A stretch of DNA of 64,000 nt from Pseudomonas sp. AB6 (lineage in GTDB: Bacteria > Pseudomonadota > Gammaproteobacteria > Pseudomonadales > Pseudomonadaceae). The DNA lies in NCBI RefSeq assembly GCF_034314105.1, contig NZ_JAVIWJ010000001.1, forward strand, positions 1,241,501 through 1,305,500, written 5' to 3'. The translations under genes were made by a program, and so were the position numbers. Positions 39,701 to 49,357 of this stretch are shown one piece after another. Position 1 is the stretch's first letter, and each line of letters starts with the position of its first letter. Below the pieces are notes generated by a model, which searched no databases, was not told the origin of the DNA, and was given only the letters and a program-made list of their open reading frames with translations.

Positions 39701-39751
39701 TTTTCCTAGCCATGACACCACTCGGTCACGCAGCAAGCGCCGGATGTGTAC

Positions 39752-39845
39752 TATCTGCCGAAGGCTGTCAGAAGGGCGGTAGGACCTTCGGCGGATGAAG
39801 AGTGCGACCGGTTTTTGATCGAATTCCAGCCTGCGGTAGCTCCTG
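39752..39845. repeat. Degenerate Pseudomonas intergenic repeat
   Basis: CTGCCGAAGGCTG recurs from 33475, with an inverted CAGCCTGCGGTAGCTCCTG near 39831. No gene lies in this 330-base gap between gntP and hbcR. Confidence 0.35.
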
Positions 39846-39880
39846 AAAAGGTCAATGAGGAAAGTCTTGTAATTGAGATT

Positions 39881-39902
39881 TGAGTCTCTTTAATGAGACT
39901 CA
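39881..39902. promoter_or_regulatory. Palindrome GTCTC-N6-GAGAC, candidate HbcR site 2
   Basis: TGAGTCTC and GAGACTCA frame six bases; this covers the hbcR stop codon. It could also be a hairpin ending the hbcR message, but no T run follows. It lies about 285 bases before the operon start. Confidence 0.45.
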
Positions 39903-41302
39903 GCTATGCCCAGTGCCGCCATTTTTTTGTACAGCGTAGAGCGTCCCAACCCAAGGTGCTTGGCCGTTTCGATAACGTTTCCGTTACAGCTGGCTAAGGT
40001 TGACTCAATTAGTTGCCTATCAAATCGCGCACGCGCGGCGCTGAAGGTTTCGGTTTTGGTCGTTGGCAGAGCTATCGCCGATGTGCTGAACGGAATCAGC
40101 GTACCGATGGCTGAGCGAATCTCCCCGGTATCCAGCAGCAGATTGTCACTGAGCAATGCGGCGCGCTCCAGCACATTACGCAGTTCCCGGATGTTGCCCG
40201 GCCAGGCGTGTTGGCCCAGTAAGGCAAGGGCGCCGTGGTCCAGTTCGTGCTGGCTGCATAGCTCTTCAAGAATGGCGTCGCACAAGGCAGGTAGATCGTC
40301 CAATCGCTCTCGTAACGGCGGCACCTGGATTGGCAGCACGTTGAGGCGGTAATACAGGTCGGCGCGAAATTCGCCGCGCTTAATCGCTGCCTCAAGGTCG
40401 GTGGACGTAGCGGCGATCAGGCGGACATCGCTTTGAATCACTTCGTTGGAGCCGACCGGTTCGTACTCTTTCTCCTGCAACACCCGAAGCAATTTGCTTT
40501 GCAACGGCAGCGGCATGTCACCGATTTCGTCCAGAAACAGTGTGCCACCTTGGGCAATCTTCAGTTTGCCGGGGCGGCCCTTGCGGTCGGCGCCGGTGAA
40601 TGCACCCGGCGCCGTGCCAAAAAACTCGGCTTCGAGCAGCGCTTCCGGGATCGCCGCACTGTTGATGCTGACAAAAGCTTTGTGCGCCCGTGGCGAGGCG
40701 TTGTGGATGGCATGGGCCAGTAACTCTTTGCCGGTGCCGGTTTCCCCGAGCAATAGTACCGGGGAGTCGGCACCCGCGCTGCGCCGCGCGCGGCGTTTAA
40801 CCTCAAGGCTTGCAAAGCTGGTGCCGATAAAGTGCGCGAAGCTGTATTTGGCTTGACGAGCGCGCAGCAGAGATCGAGTCGAGGCCAGCTCTTCTTGCAT
40901 ACTCAGGTAGCGTTTAAGCAACGGCGACAGTGCGTGCAGCTCATCGAATAAAGCGAAACCGATAGCGCCGATCACGGAGCCAGCGTCGTCGTTGATCGGC
41001 AACCGCATGACCACCAATGGGTCTTTAGCGGTGTCCATCATGTCCAGCAAAATCGGTCGACCGCTGTTCACCACGTCCCGCAGCAAACTGCCGGGAATCA
41101 CGCTTTCACAGGGTTGCCCTACGGCCACACTAGCGTCGTCCAACCCGAAGCGGCGCGCGTAACGCTCGTTAATCCAAACAATGCGAGCGTCTTTGTCGAC
41201 GATCACCGTGCCTTCGCTGGACTGCTCGATGATTTCGAACAACGAGCGGATCGCCAGGCGCCGGACGCGCCGATAATCCTTGAGGCTGTCGCTGTCTTTC
41301 AT
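39890..41302 (-). CDS. Sigma54-dependent activator (HbcR-like)
   Basis: Enhancer-binding protein of 470 residues. It has an N-terminal PAS domain (SSEGTVIVDKDARIVWINERYARRF), a central AAA+ domain with Walker A GETGTGKELLA and the sigma54-contact loop GAFTGAD intact, and a C-terminal Fis-type HTH (NVIETAKHLGLGRSTLYKKMAALG). The order matches PA2005 (HbcR), activator of 3-hydroxybutyrate use. ATG 41302 has GAGG five bases upstream. It probably senses the substrate through the PAS domain and activates the downstream operon from the two palindromes. Confidence 0.9.
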   Translation of the reverse strand: MKDSDSLKDYRRVRRLAIRSLFEIIEQSSEGTVIVDKDARIVWINERYARRFGLDDASVAVGQPCESVIPGSLLRDVVNSGRPILLDMMDTAKDPLVVMRLPINDDAGSVIGAIGFALFDELHALSPLLKRYLSMQEELASTRSLLRARQAKYSFAHFIGTSFASLEVKRRARRSAGADSPVLLLGETGTGKELLAHAIHNASPRAHKAFVSINSAAIPEALLEAEFFGTAPGAFTGADRKGRPGKLKIAQGGTLFLDEIGDMPLPLQSKLLRVLQEKEYEPVGSNEVIQSDVRLIAATSTDLEAAIKRGEFRADLYYRLNVLPIQVPPLRERLDDLPALCDAILEELCSQHELDHGALALLGQHAWPGNIRELRNVLERAALLSDNLLLDTGEIRSAIGTLIPFSTSAIALPTTKTETFSAARARFDRQLIESTLASCNGNVIETAKHLGLGRSTLYKKMAALGIAESH

Positions 41303-41380
41303 GATGGCCTCAATATGTTCACAAACCGGGGCAACGCCCACATTGTTCGTCCATCCGTTATTCAGATGCCTACAACCGAA

Positions 41381-42964
41381 TCAAGCAAACCCCGGATGCG
41401 CCGCCGCCAGGAGTTCTTTGGTATATGGATGCTGCGGAGAATCGAACACATCGTGGCTGGCGCCGCGTTCAACCACTTTCCCGTCCTTGACCACGATCAG
41501 GTCATGGGCCAATGCCTTGACCACGGCCAGGTCATGGCTGATAAACAGATAGGTCAGACCGTGTTTTTCCTGAAGCTGGCGGAGGAGGGCAACCACTTGC
41601 TTTTGCACGGTACGGTCTAGCGCCGAGGTCGGTTCATCGAGCAGTATTAGCGCTGGCTTAAGCACCAGCGCTCGGGCAATGGCGATACGTTGGCGCTGTC
41701 CTCCGGAAAATTCATGGGGGTAACGATGCCGACTGGCCGGGTCTAGGCCAACCTCTTGCAGCACGCGAATCACTTCGATTTCACACTGTGCGGGTGTGAG
41801 ATCACTGTGGACCTCCAAGCCCTCGCTGATGATTTGCTCCACTGACATTCGCGGGCTGAGGCTGCCATAAGGGTCTTGAAAAACCACTTGCATTTGTTTA
41901 CGCCACGGCCGCATTTCTTTCTGACTCAAGCAATCCAGTGGCTGGCCTTGAAATTTAATGCTGCCGCGAGACTCTACCAAGCGCAGGATCGCCTGACCCA
42001 AGGTTGACTTGCCTGAACCCGACTCACCGACGATGCCTAACGTCTTGCCACGCTCGATGCTTAGGCTGATGTCGTCCACGGCCTTGAGGTATTCGTGATG
42101 CTGACGAAAAATTCCGCCGCCCATGGAAAACCACACGTGCAGGTTTTCAACTTCCAACACCTTTTCGCGGCTGTCACGGGGCAGCGGTTCTCCCACAGGT
42201 TCAGCGTCCAGCAGCAAGCGGCTGTAGGGGTGCTGGGGGTGCTTGAATAGCAGGTGACAATTGGACTGCTCGACGATTTCACCGGCGCGCATCACGCACA
42301 CTCGTTGAGCGATGCTGTGCACCAGATTCAGGTCATGACTGATCAACAACAGCGACATATTCAAGCGTTGTTGCAGCTCTTTGAGCAGCAGCAGAATCTT
42401 GCGTTGTACGGTGACGTCAAGCGCTGTGGTGGGTTCGTCGGCGATCAACAAGTCGGGTTCGCAGGCCAAGGCCATAGCGATCATCACCCGTTGCCGCTGA
42501 CCACCAGACAGTTGATGCGGATATGCCTTGAGACGCTTGTGCGGGTTATGAATGCCCACCAGTTCCAGCAATTCGACAATCCGCTTTTGCGCGGCTTTGC
42601 CACTTAAGCCGCGATGCACCAGCAAGGTCTCGCCGATTTGTTTGGCCAAGGTGTGCAACGGGTTGAGCGAGGTCATCGGTTCCTGAAAGATCATCGCGAT
42701 ACGGTTGCCGCGAATCTCGCGCAGTGTCGAGCCTCGGGCGTCGACCAATTGCTGGCCTCGGTAACGAATACTGCCGGTGGTCAGCGTGCCTGCCTTGGGC
42801 AGCAGTTGCAGGATCGAATGCGCGGTCACCGATTTGCCGGAGCCGGATTCGCCGACTAACGCCAAGCATTCGCCAGCCGGTATGTCAAAGCTCACGCTGT
42901 TGACTACCTTGTGCCCGCTGAAGGCAACCGACAGGTCGCGAATTTCAATCAGGTTTTCGGACAT
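41381..42964 (-). CDS. yejF: Microcin C/oligopeptide ABC transporter ATP-binding protein YejF
   Basis: Fused ATPase of 527 residues with two ABC domains. Walker A GESGSGKS occurs twice (about 36 and 315) and each half has LSGGQRQR / FSGGQRQR signatures and a DEPT Walker B. C-terminal oligopeptide-transporter extensions ([21 protein letters not shown]) follow both. It is the last gene of a yejA-B-E-F operon that imports peptides (in E. coli also microcin C). ATG 42964 has GAGG seven bases before it and starts one base after yejE. Confidence 0.92.
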   Translation of the reverse strand: MSENLIEIRDLSVAFSGHKVVNSVSFDIPAGECLALVGESGSGKSVTAHSILQLLPKAGTLTTGSIRYRGQQLVDARGSTLREIRGNRIAMIFQEPMTSLNPLHTLAKQIGETLLVHRGLSGKAAQKRIVELLELVGIHNPHKRLKAYPHQLSGGQRQRVMIAMALACEPDLLIADEPTTALDVTVQRKILLLLKELQQRLNMSLLLISHDLNLVHSIAQRVCVMRAGEIVEQSNCHLLFKHPQHPYSRLLLDAEPVGEPLPRDSREKVLEVENLHVWFSMGGGIFRQHHEYLKAVDDISLSIERGKTLGIVGESGSGKSTLGQAILRLVESRGSIKFQGQPLDCLSQKEMRPWRKQMQVVFQDPYGSLSPRMSVEQIISEGLEVHSDLTPAQCEIEVIRVLQEVGLDPASRHRYPHEFSGGQRQRIAIARALVLKPALILLDEPTSALDRTVQKQVVALLRQLQEKHGLTYLFISHDLAVVKALAHDLIVVKDGKVVERGASHDVFDSPQHPYTKELLAAAHPGFA

Positions 42965-42965
42965 A

Positions 42966-43988
42966 TCAAGACCTCGGGTCGAAAGCATCGCGCAGCGCCT
43001 CACCAATGAATACCAGCAGCGACAGGATCAGTGCCAAGGTAAAAAACGCAGTCAGGCCCAGCCAGGGTGCCTGTAGGTTCTGCTTGCCTTGGCCGATCAG
43101 TTCACCCAGCGAGGCGCTGCCTGCGGGCATACCGAAACCAAGAAAGTCCAAGGCTGTCAGGGTAGAAATGGCGCCAGTCAAAATGAACGGCAAGTAACTC
43201 AAGGTTGCGTTCATGGCGTTGGGCAAAATGTGCCGCATGATCACCTTGCGGTCACTGAGGCCCAATGCTCGGGCGGCTTTGACGTATTCCAGGTTACGCC
43301 CGCGCAGGAACTCGGCGCGTACCACGTCTACCAGCGCGAGCCATGAAAACAGCGCCATGATCCCCAATAGCCACCAAAAATTAGGCTCGACAAACCCCGA
43401 CAGGATTATCAGCAAATACAGCACCGGCAACCCGGACCAAACTTCCAGCACACGCTGGCCGATCAGGTCGACCCATCCTCCGTAATAGCCTTGCAGCGCG
43501 CCCGCTGCGATACCGATCAAAGCACTAATGAGCGTGAGGGCCAACGCAAATAAAATCGATACTCGCGCGCCAAAAATTACCCGTGCCAGCACATCGCGGG
43601 CCTGGTCATCGGTGCCGAGCCAGTTGGTCGTGGTGGGAGGGCTTGGTGAGGGCTTTGCCAAATCATAGTTAGGTGTGTCGTCGCTGAACGGAATCGGTGG
43701 AAATAGCATCCAGCCGCCGTCATTGCTAATCAACTGACGTACGTAATCGCTGCGGTAGTCGGGCTGAAAAGGGAGTTGTCCGCCGAACTCCTGCTCGGTA
43801 TAGCGCTTGAACGCCGGAAAATACAACGAATGCTGATAACTCAGGATCAACGGTTTGTCGTTAGCAATCAGCTCGCCGCCCAAGCTTAACGAAAACAGGG
43901 CACAAAACAGCCACAGCGACCACCAACCACGACGGTTATCACGGAAGCGCTCGAAACGCCGACGACCTAACGGAGAAAGTCTGAACAT
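42966..43988 (-). CDS. yejE: Peptide ABC transporter permease YejE
   Basis: DppC-type permease of 340 residues. It has an N-terminal helix, a long periplasmic part (about 45-135) and a C-terminal transmembrane core with the EAA motif (YVKAARALGLSDRKVIMRHILPN). The periplasmic insert containing FPPIPFSDDTPNYD is typical of YejE. It starts one base into the yejB stop region. Confidence 0.92.
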   Translation of the reverse strand: MFRLSPLGRRRFERFRDNRRGWWSLWLFCALFSLSLGGELIANDKPLILSYQHSLYFPAFKRYTEQEFGGQLPFQPDYRSDYVRQLISNDGGWMLFPPIPFSDDTPNYDLAKPSPSPPTTTNWLGTDDQARDVLARVIFGARVSILFALALTLISALIGIAAGALQGYYGGWVDLIGQRVLEVWSGLPVLYLLIILSGFVEPNFWWLLGIMALFSWLALVDVVRAEFLRGRNLEYVKAARALGLSDRKVIMRHILPNAMNATLSYLPFILTGAISTLTALDFLGFGMPAGSASLGELIGQGKQNLQAPWLGLTAFFTLALILSLLVFIGEALRDAFDPRS

Positions 43989-45058
43989 CAGGCGTTCCTC
44001 GCGCTGAAATCAATTCGCGGATCAACCAGGGTGTAGCACACATCCCCGACCAGCTTCATCAACAAGCCAAACAGCGTGAAGATGAACAGCGAACCAAAGA
44101 CCACAGGATAGTCGCGTGAAACTGCCGCTTCGTAGCTCATTCGACCCAGGCCATCAAGGGAAAAAATCACTTCGATCAGCAGCGAGCCGGCAAAGAACAC
44201 GCTGATAAACGCCTGTGGAATCCCCGCTACAACCAGCAACATGGCATTTCGAAACACATGGCCGTATAGCACGCGTTTTTCGCTGACGCCTTTAGCTCTG
44301 GCCGTCACCACATACTGGCGGGTGATTTCATTGAGAAATGAGTTTTTTGTCAGGATGGTCAAAGTCGCGAAGCCACCGATCACCAATGACAGTACGGGCA
44401 GTACCAAGTGCCAGAAGTAGTCGGTAATTTTGCCGACGGTCGACAGTTGTTCAAAGTTCTCTGACACCAGCCCGCGCACCGGAAACCAGTTCAACGACGT
44501 GCCGCCAGCAAACACCACCACCAGCAACATCGCGAACAGAAAGGCCGGCATGGCATAACCGATGATGATCGCCGTGCTGCTCCAGATATCGAAATGGCTG
44601 CCATGTTTGACGGCTTTGCGAATCCCCAACGGAATTGACACCAGGTAGGTGATCAGTGTCGCCCACAGGCCTAGGGAGATGGAAACCGGCATTTTTTGCA
44701 GAATCAAATCGGTGACTTTTGCACCGCGAAAGAAGCTTTTTCCGAAATCCAGTCGCGCATAATTTTTCAGCATCAGCCAGAGGCGCTCATGCAGCGGTTT
44801 ATCGAAGCCATATTGGTGTTCGATTTCCTTGATGAGCTTTGGGTCGAGGCCGCGGCTGGCGCGCGAAACGGTGCTGCCGCTGTGCGATTCAGTGGGCGAT
44901 CCGCCGACGGTATTGGCTGAACCGACGCCCTGCAGACGGGCGATCGCTTGTTCAACCGGTCCACCTGGCGCGGCTTGCACGATAAAGAAGTTAACTAACA
45001 GGATGCAAATCAGCGTGGGAATAATCAGCAGCAGTCTTCGCAGTAAATAGCCGAGCAT
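43988..45058 (-). CDS. yejB: Peptide ABC transporter permease YejB
   Basis: DppB-type permease of 356 residues. The N-terminal helix is [25 protein letters not shown]; about six helices and the EAA loop ([23 protein letters not shown]) follow. A Ser/Arg-rich loop near residues 50-75 is the usual YejB insert. It directly follows yejA. Confidence 0.92.
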   Translation of the reverse strand: MLGYLLRRLLLIIPTLICILLVNFFIVQAAPGGPVEQAIARLQGVGSANTVGGSPTESHSGSTVSRASRGLDPKLIKEIEHQYGFDKPLHERLWLMLKNYARLDFGKSFFRGAKVTDLILQKMPVSISLGLWATLITYLVSIPLGIRKAVKHGSHFDIWSSTAIIIGYAMPAFLFAMLLVVVFAGGTSLNWFPVRGLVSENFEQLSTVGKITDYFWHLVLPVLSLVIGGFATLTILTKNSFLNEITRQYVVTARAKGVSEKRVLYGHVFRNAMLLVVAGIPQAFISVFFAGSLLIEVIFSLDGLGRMSYEAAVSRDYPVVFGSLFIFTLFGLLMKLVGDVCYTLVDPRIDFSARNA

Positions 45059-46927
45059 TTAATGGACCTCTGCGGGATTGGCCGATGCACCGCGTTTTTT
45101 CGCGAATTGCTCATTAGTCAATGGGGTTGGGCTTATCTCCCACCAGGTTTCAATGGCGTCACCATTAGCTGCCTGAAGCTTCGGAATACCGAAGCGATTC
45201 CACCAAACCGTGGACGAACCAGGTGGGTAAAAATTTGGAATCCAGTAGTAGCCCCATTGCAAGACCCGGTCTAGCGCGTGGGCGTAGTTAACCATGGTCG
45301 CCTTATCGCCGGCTTTGACCAACCCAGTGATCAGGCTATCGACGGCGGGATTTTGCAACACCATGTAGTTGTTCGAGCCGGGGTCTTTGGCGCTTTTAGC
45401 ACCAAAGCAGTTGTAAAGCTCCAAGCCCGGCGACGTTGAAACGGGGTAGCCGGCGACAATCATGTCGTAATCGCGCGCCATCACCCGATTAAGGTATTGG
45501 GCGGCATCTATCCGACGAATGTCGAACGTGATACCGATCTGCGCCAGGTTACGTTTGTACGGCAACAACAAACGCTCAATGCCTGCTTGAGCATTGAGGA
45601 ACGTGAAGGTGAACGGTTCACCTGCTGCGTTAACCAAATGATCGCCTTTGGGCATCCAACCGGCTTCTTCAAGCAAGTGCAGAGCCTTGAGTTGCTTATC
45701 GCGAATGAATCCGGAGCCATCGGTTTTGGGTGTATGGAACACTTGGGTGAACACCTGCGGCGGAACTTGCCCGCGCAGCGGTTCGAGAATTTCCAGCTCG
45801 TCTTCGGTGGGCATGTGGTCGGCAGCCAGTGCGCTATTGGAGAAATAACTGTTTTGGCGCACATATACGTTGTGCATCATCTGCCGGTTGCTCCACTCGA
45901 AGTCCCAGAGCATCGCCAGCGCTTCACGGACGCGCCGGTCCCGGAACATCGGGCGATCAAGGTTAAATATGTAGCCTTGCGAACTCTGAACAGCGCCCTG
46001 GGCCAGTTGCGCTTTCTGCAAGCGTCCGTCGGTCAGGGCCGGGCTTTCATAGCCAATGGAGTAGCTGGTTGCGGAGAACTCCCGGTTGTAGTCATACGCA
46101 CCACCGCGCAGGACCTGGCGAGCGACGTCGGTGTCACCAAAATACTCGACGCTGAAGTGATCGAAATTGTAGAACCCTCGACTCACTGGGAGGTCTTTTC
46201 CCCACCAATCGGGATCGCGCTCGAACGTGATGCTGCGTCCGGCATCGACCTTACTCACTTTGTAGGGGCCGCTGCCCAATGGAATCTCGAATCCACCGCC
46301 GTTAGCAAAGTCGCGGGTTTTCCACCAATGCTCAGGAAATACCGGCAGCGATGCCAGGTCTAGCGCAAGGGTGCGATTCTCGTTATTTTTGAAATCAAAG
46401 CGAATCTGAGTCGGCGACTCAACCTCAACATGGGTCACGTCTTCGAATTCCGTTCGATATTGCAAGCTGCCCTGGGTCATCAATAGGTCATAGGTGTATC
46501 GCACATCCTCGGCGGTGATGGGTACGCCGTCGGCAAACCGTGCTTTAGGGTTTAGAAAAAAACGCAGCGACAGCCCGTCTTTGCTGCGCTCCATGGTTTG
46601 TGCGACCAGACCGTAAACCGTGAACGGCTCATCCAGCGAGCGAACGGCGAGGGGTGAATACAAGAGGCCGTTGAGTTGTGCGACACCCGTGCCTTTGTCG
46701 ATGTACGGCAGCATATGATCGAACTGGCCAATCTCCAACGCCGAGCGCCGCAGGCTGCCACCTTTGGGGGCATCGGGATTGACGTAATCGAAGTGGGTAA
46801 AGTTGGCAGGGTATTTAGGTGCCTCACCGTAAACAGTCAGAGCATGTCCTGGGGCGGCGGACAAGGGCTGAAAGCTAGAAACCAAGGCTAGCGTTGCGAC
46901 AATCAACGATGAAAAAACGAAACGCAT
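45059..46927 (-). CDS. yejA: Peptide ABC transporter substrate-binding protein YejA
   Basis: Periplasmic binding protein of 622 residues, SBP family 5. The Sec signal peptide (MRFVFSSLIVATLALVSSF) ends near PLSAAPG. The family start (YPANFTHFDYVNPDAPKGG) and binding motifs are intact. ATG 46927 was chosen because it gives a perfect signal peptide and has AGGA eight bases upstream; the longer frame adds a polar run. It leads the yejABEF operon. Confidence 0.92.
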   Translation of the reverse strand: MRFVFSSLIVATLALVSSFQPLSAAPGHALTVYGEAPKYPANFTHFDYVNPDAPKGGSLRRSALEIGQFDHMLPYIDKGTGVAQLNGLLYSPLAVRSLDEPFTVYGLVAQTMERSKDGLSLRFFLNPKARFADGVPITAEDVRYTYDLLMTQGSLQYRTEFEDVTHVEVESPTQIRFDFKNNENRTLALDLASLPVFPEHWWKTRDFANGGGFEIPLGSGPYKVSKVDAGRSITFERDPDWWGKDLPVSRGFYNFDHFSVEYFGDTDVARQVLRGGAYDYNREFSATSYSIGYESPALTDGRLQKAQLAQGAVQSSQGYIFNLDRPMFRDRRVREALAMLWDFEWSNRQMMHNVYVRQNSYFSNSALAADHMPTEDELEILEPLRGQVPPQVFTQVFHTPKTDGSGFIRDKQLKALHLLEEAGWMPKGDHLVNAAGEPFTFTFLNAQAGIERLLLPYKRNLAQIGITFDIRRIDAAQYLNRVMARDYDMIVAGYPVSTSPGLELYNCFGAKSAKDPGSNNYMVLQNPAVDSLITGLVKAGDKATMVNYAHALDRVLQWGYYWIPNFYPPGSSTVWWNRFGIPKLQAANGDAIETWWEISPTPLTNEQFAKKRGASANPAEVH

Positions 46928-47209
46928 TGCTCGAATCCTGACTGACGTCCGCGAGCGAATATCAGGGTTAAGGGTAAAAAACCAAGACTGTGCAGAAGCC
47001 TGCCGGATCATAAGCTGCTTCGTGGCGATATAACGAGCGCGTAAGCAACGGGCCTAACCATGCATCGACACATGCAGTTGCACAATCGGTTTTTGTGTTC
47101 AGAGGCATGAATGGCCTTAATGCCACGACTCAGGAGGGCTTTACGAGTGAACAGCACAAACGAAAACGGCTCGTCAGAGAGACGGGCCGTTTGGCAGTCC
47201 GCGTGACAG

Positions 47210-47491
47210 TTAGTCTTGGCGGCTGGTCACTTCCAGCAAGTGATAACCGAACTGAGTTTTTACCGGGCCTTGCACCGCGTTAATCGGTGCGCTGAAGACT
47301 ACGCTGTCAAACTCCTTGACCATTTGGCCTGGGCCAAAGGAACCCAGGTCACCGCCCTGACGGCTAGATGGGCAGCTAGAGTTCGCTTTGGCGATTTCTG
47401 CGAAATCAGCGCCGCCTTCAATTTGGATTTTCAGTTTGATGCATTTCTCTTCGCTGGCCACAAGGATGTGGCGCGCAGTGGCTTTAGCCAT
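47210..47491 (-). CDS. Parvulin-type peptidyl-prolyl isomerase (PpiC-like), copy 2
   Basis: Cytoplasmic parvulin of 93 residues, similar to copy 1 at 33744 but clearly diverged (ARHILVASEEKC, CPSSRQGGDLGSFGPGQMV, FGYHLLEV). ATG 47491 has AGGAG eight bases before it. It stands alone between the yej operon and the DAHP synthase gene. Confidence 0.9.
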   Translation of the reverse strand: MAKATARHILVASEEKCIKLKIQIEGGADFAEIAKANSSCPSSRQGGDLGSFGPGQMVKEFDSVVFSAPINAVQGPVKTQFGYHLLEVTSRQD

Positions 47492-47600
47492 GGTCATTAC
47501 TCCTGTCAAAAAAGGGAAAGCCTACCGGATTAAGGGCGGCTATTCTCGCGAAAGTTCCGAATGAAGCCCAGATTGCCGCCCAAGGGCAGAGGGCTGGCGA

Positions 47601-48689
47601 TCATTGTCGCAGGCGCAATGTGCTTGCGGCCTCTTGCAACAACTGTTCGCTGGCATCCCAGCCCAGGCAACCGTCTGTCACTGAAACGCCGTATTCAAGC
47701 GTATTGCTCAGGGTCTGACAGCCTTCAAACAGGTGGCTTTCAAGCATCATGCCTACCAGCGAGTGATCGCCCCGCAAACGTTGCTCAAGCACGTCGTTAA
47801 ACACGACGGGCTGACGTAAAGGATCCTTACCACTGTTGGCATGGCTGCAATCGACCATGATCCGTGGGGTGATGCCTACTTTTTGCAGCCCAGAGCGGAC
47901 AGCAGCCACGCTCTGGCGGTCATAGTTCGGACCGCCGTGGCCGCCGCGCAGCACAACGTGAGTGTCCGGGTTGCCTTGGGTTTCGATGATTGCCGGATGG
48001 CCGTGTCGGTCAATACCGAAGTGTCGATGAGGGTGGGCCGCCGAGCGCATTGCATCGGTCGCAACAGAGACGCCGCCGTCAGTGCCGTTCTTGAAACCGA
48101 CCGGTATGCCCAAACCGCTGGCCATTTCCCGATGAATCTGCGACTCAGTGGTTCTAGCGCCTATCGCCACCCAGCTCAGCACATCATCGAAATAGCCTGC
48201 TGCTATGGGTTGCAAGATCTCGGTGGCAATGGGTAAACCCATGCAGAGCATTTCGCGCATCAGTTCGCGGGACAGGGTCAGACCGCCAGCCATGTCGTCG
48301 CTGCCGTCGAGCTGTGGGTCGTATGCCAGGCCTTTCCAGCCGATTGTCGTGCGGGGTTTTTCGACATAGGCACGCATTACCAACAATAACTGGTCGCTGA
48401 CATCTGCAGCGAGCGCCGCCAAGCGTTCGGCGTATTCGAGGGCGGAGCGTGGGTCGTGAATTGAGCAAGGGCCAACGACGATCAGCAAGCGGGAGTCTTC
48501 ACCGTTGAGAATGGCGCGTACTGCGTGGCGGTGGTCGGCAACTTGTTTGCTGAGCGCTGTGTCGAGTGGCACGAGCTGTTTGAGCTGCAGGCTACTGGGT
48601 AGGCGCTGTAGGACTGGGGCGCTGTCGGTCAACGTCACCGCGTGTGCCATCATTTCGGACAGGTTTTTTACCGCAACGGATGAGTTCAT
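47601..48689 (-). CDS. aroF: 3-deoxy-7-phosphoheptulonate (DAHP) synthase, class I
   Basis: First enzyme of the shikimate pathway, 362 residues: PEP + erythrose-4-phosphate to DAHP. The active site motifs VVGPCSIHD, RAYVEKPRTTIGWKGL, GARTTESQ and IMVDCSHANSGK are complete. It belongs to the E. coli AroF/G/H type (Pseudomonas also has class II enzymes). The gene is preceded by an aromatic-rich leader peptide and an intrinsic terminator, so it is controlled by attenuation. Which amino acid inhibits the enzyme cannot be told; the symbol is approximate. Confidence 0.9.
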   Translation of the reverse strand: MNSSVAVKNLSEMMAHAVTLTDSAPVLQRLPSSLQLKQLVPLDTALSKQVADHRHAVRAILNGEDSRLLIVVGPCSIHDPRSALEYAERLAALAADVSDQLLLVMRAYVEKPRTTIGWKGLAYDPQLDGSDDMAGGLTLSRELMREMLCMGLPIATEILQPIAAGYFDDVLSWVAIGARTTESQIHREMASGLGIPVGFKNGTDGGVSVATDAMRSAAHPHRHFGIDRHGHPAIIETQGNPDTHVVLRGGHGGPNYDRQSVAAVRSGLQKVGITPRIMVDCSHANSGKDPLRQPVVFNDVLEQRLRGDHSLVGMMLESHLFEGCQTLSNTLEYGVSVTDGCLGWDASEQLLQEAASTLRLRQ

Positions 48690-48733
48690 GTGCTGGCTTC
48701 CTGGGCGGGCGCGGGTTTATCGCGCTCGACGCC

Positions 48734-48886
48734 CTATTGGGGTGTTCGACAATTGGCCGTGTCGGCCTTCAGTGTTGGCGTGCCACCCGAAAACGACCGG
48801 TCGGAGGCGGCAAGCTGTCCCGAGCGCAGGTTGCTAAATCGCCAGGCGAGGTGAATGTCGTTGCGGTAACCAGTGGCGTAGTTCAT
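48734..48886 (-). CDS. Small ORF between attenuator and DAHP synthase (50 aa)
   Basis: Frame of 50 codons starting MNYATGYRNDIHLAWRF with GAGG nine bases upstream, located after the attenuator and 44 bases before aroF. It may be translated when transcription reads through. The sequence shows no domain; it could be a chance frame. Confidence 0.35.
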   Translation of the reverse strand: MNYATGYRNDIHLAWRFSNLRSGQLAASDRSFSGGTPTLKADTANCRTPQ

Positions 48887-48935
48887 GTCGGTGTTCCTCG
48901 AGTCAATTCAGTGCAATTCAAAAGTTGTCGGGCCT

Positions 48936-48972
48936 GAAAAACAAAACCCCCGATCAGGTTGCCGACCGGGGG
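48936..48972 (-). terminator. Transcription attenuator of the DAHP synthase gene
   Basis: On the minus strand CCCCCGGTC and GATCGGGGG pair (one G-T) around an eight-base loop, followed at once by TTTTGTTTTT. It stands between the leader peptide and aroF, about 250 bases before the gene. Confidence 0.8.
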
Positions 48973-49022
48973 TAGAGAATTCTCTGGTTGGCGTCCCTGT
49001 GAGTGTGGGCGCCGTTTGGGTA

Positions 49023-49169
49023 TCAGGCGCGCCAGCGGCTAAACCAATACCCAAAATAAAAGTAAGTCGCGGCTGTGACCACATTCATTTCGTTCAACGC
49101 AGTCAAGACCTCTACCAAGCGGCGAGCGCTGGAAGTTTGGTGTGATTGTGATGGCGATGAATGCAACAT
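49023..49169 (-). CDS. Leader peptide of DAHP synthase attenuator
   Basis: Short ORF of 48 codons found by reading the leader on the minus strand. It starts MLHSSPSQSH at 49169 with GGAG seven bases before the ATG and ends near 49023. Residues 35-46 are TYFYFGYWFSRW: three Tyr, three Phe and two Trp among twelve codons, just upstream of the terminator hairpin. Such clustering is the hallmark of attenuation peptides: ribosome stalling at scarce aromatic tRNAs would prevent the terminator. A shorter start at MNVVTAATYFYF is also possible. Confidence 0.75.
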   Translation of the reverse strand: MLHSSPSQSHQTSSARRLVEVLTALNEMNVVTAATYFYFGYWFSRWRA

Positions 49170-49357
49170 GGTCTATCTCCGTTTGATGGACCCGAGCTTA
49201 CTGCAGGTGCAAGCCGCTGTTCAATTAGAAAATTACATGGTTGCGATTGAGGGTGTTGGATGCTGGTCGCACTGGCGAATTGCACCACAGCGTTCGTCGT
49301 GGTGTCATCCAGCACAGGTCTTTACAAACCCGAAGACGTTAATCAAGGAACGGCATT

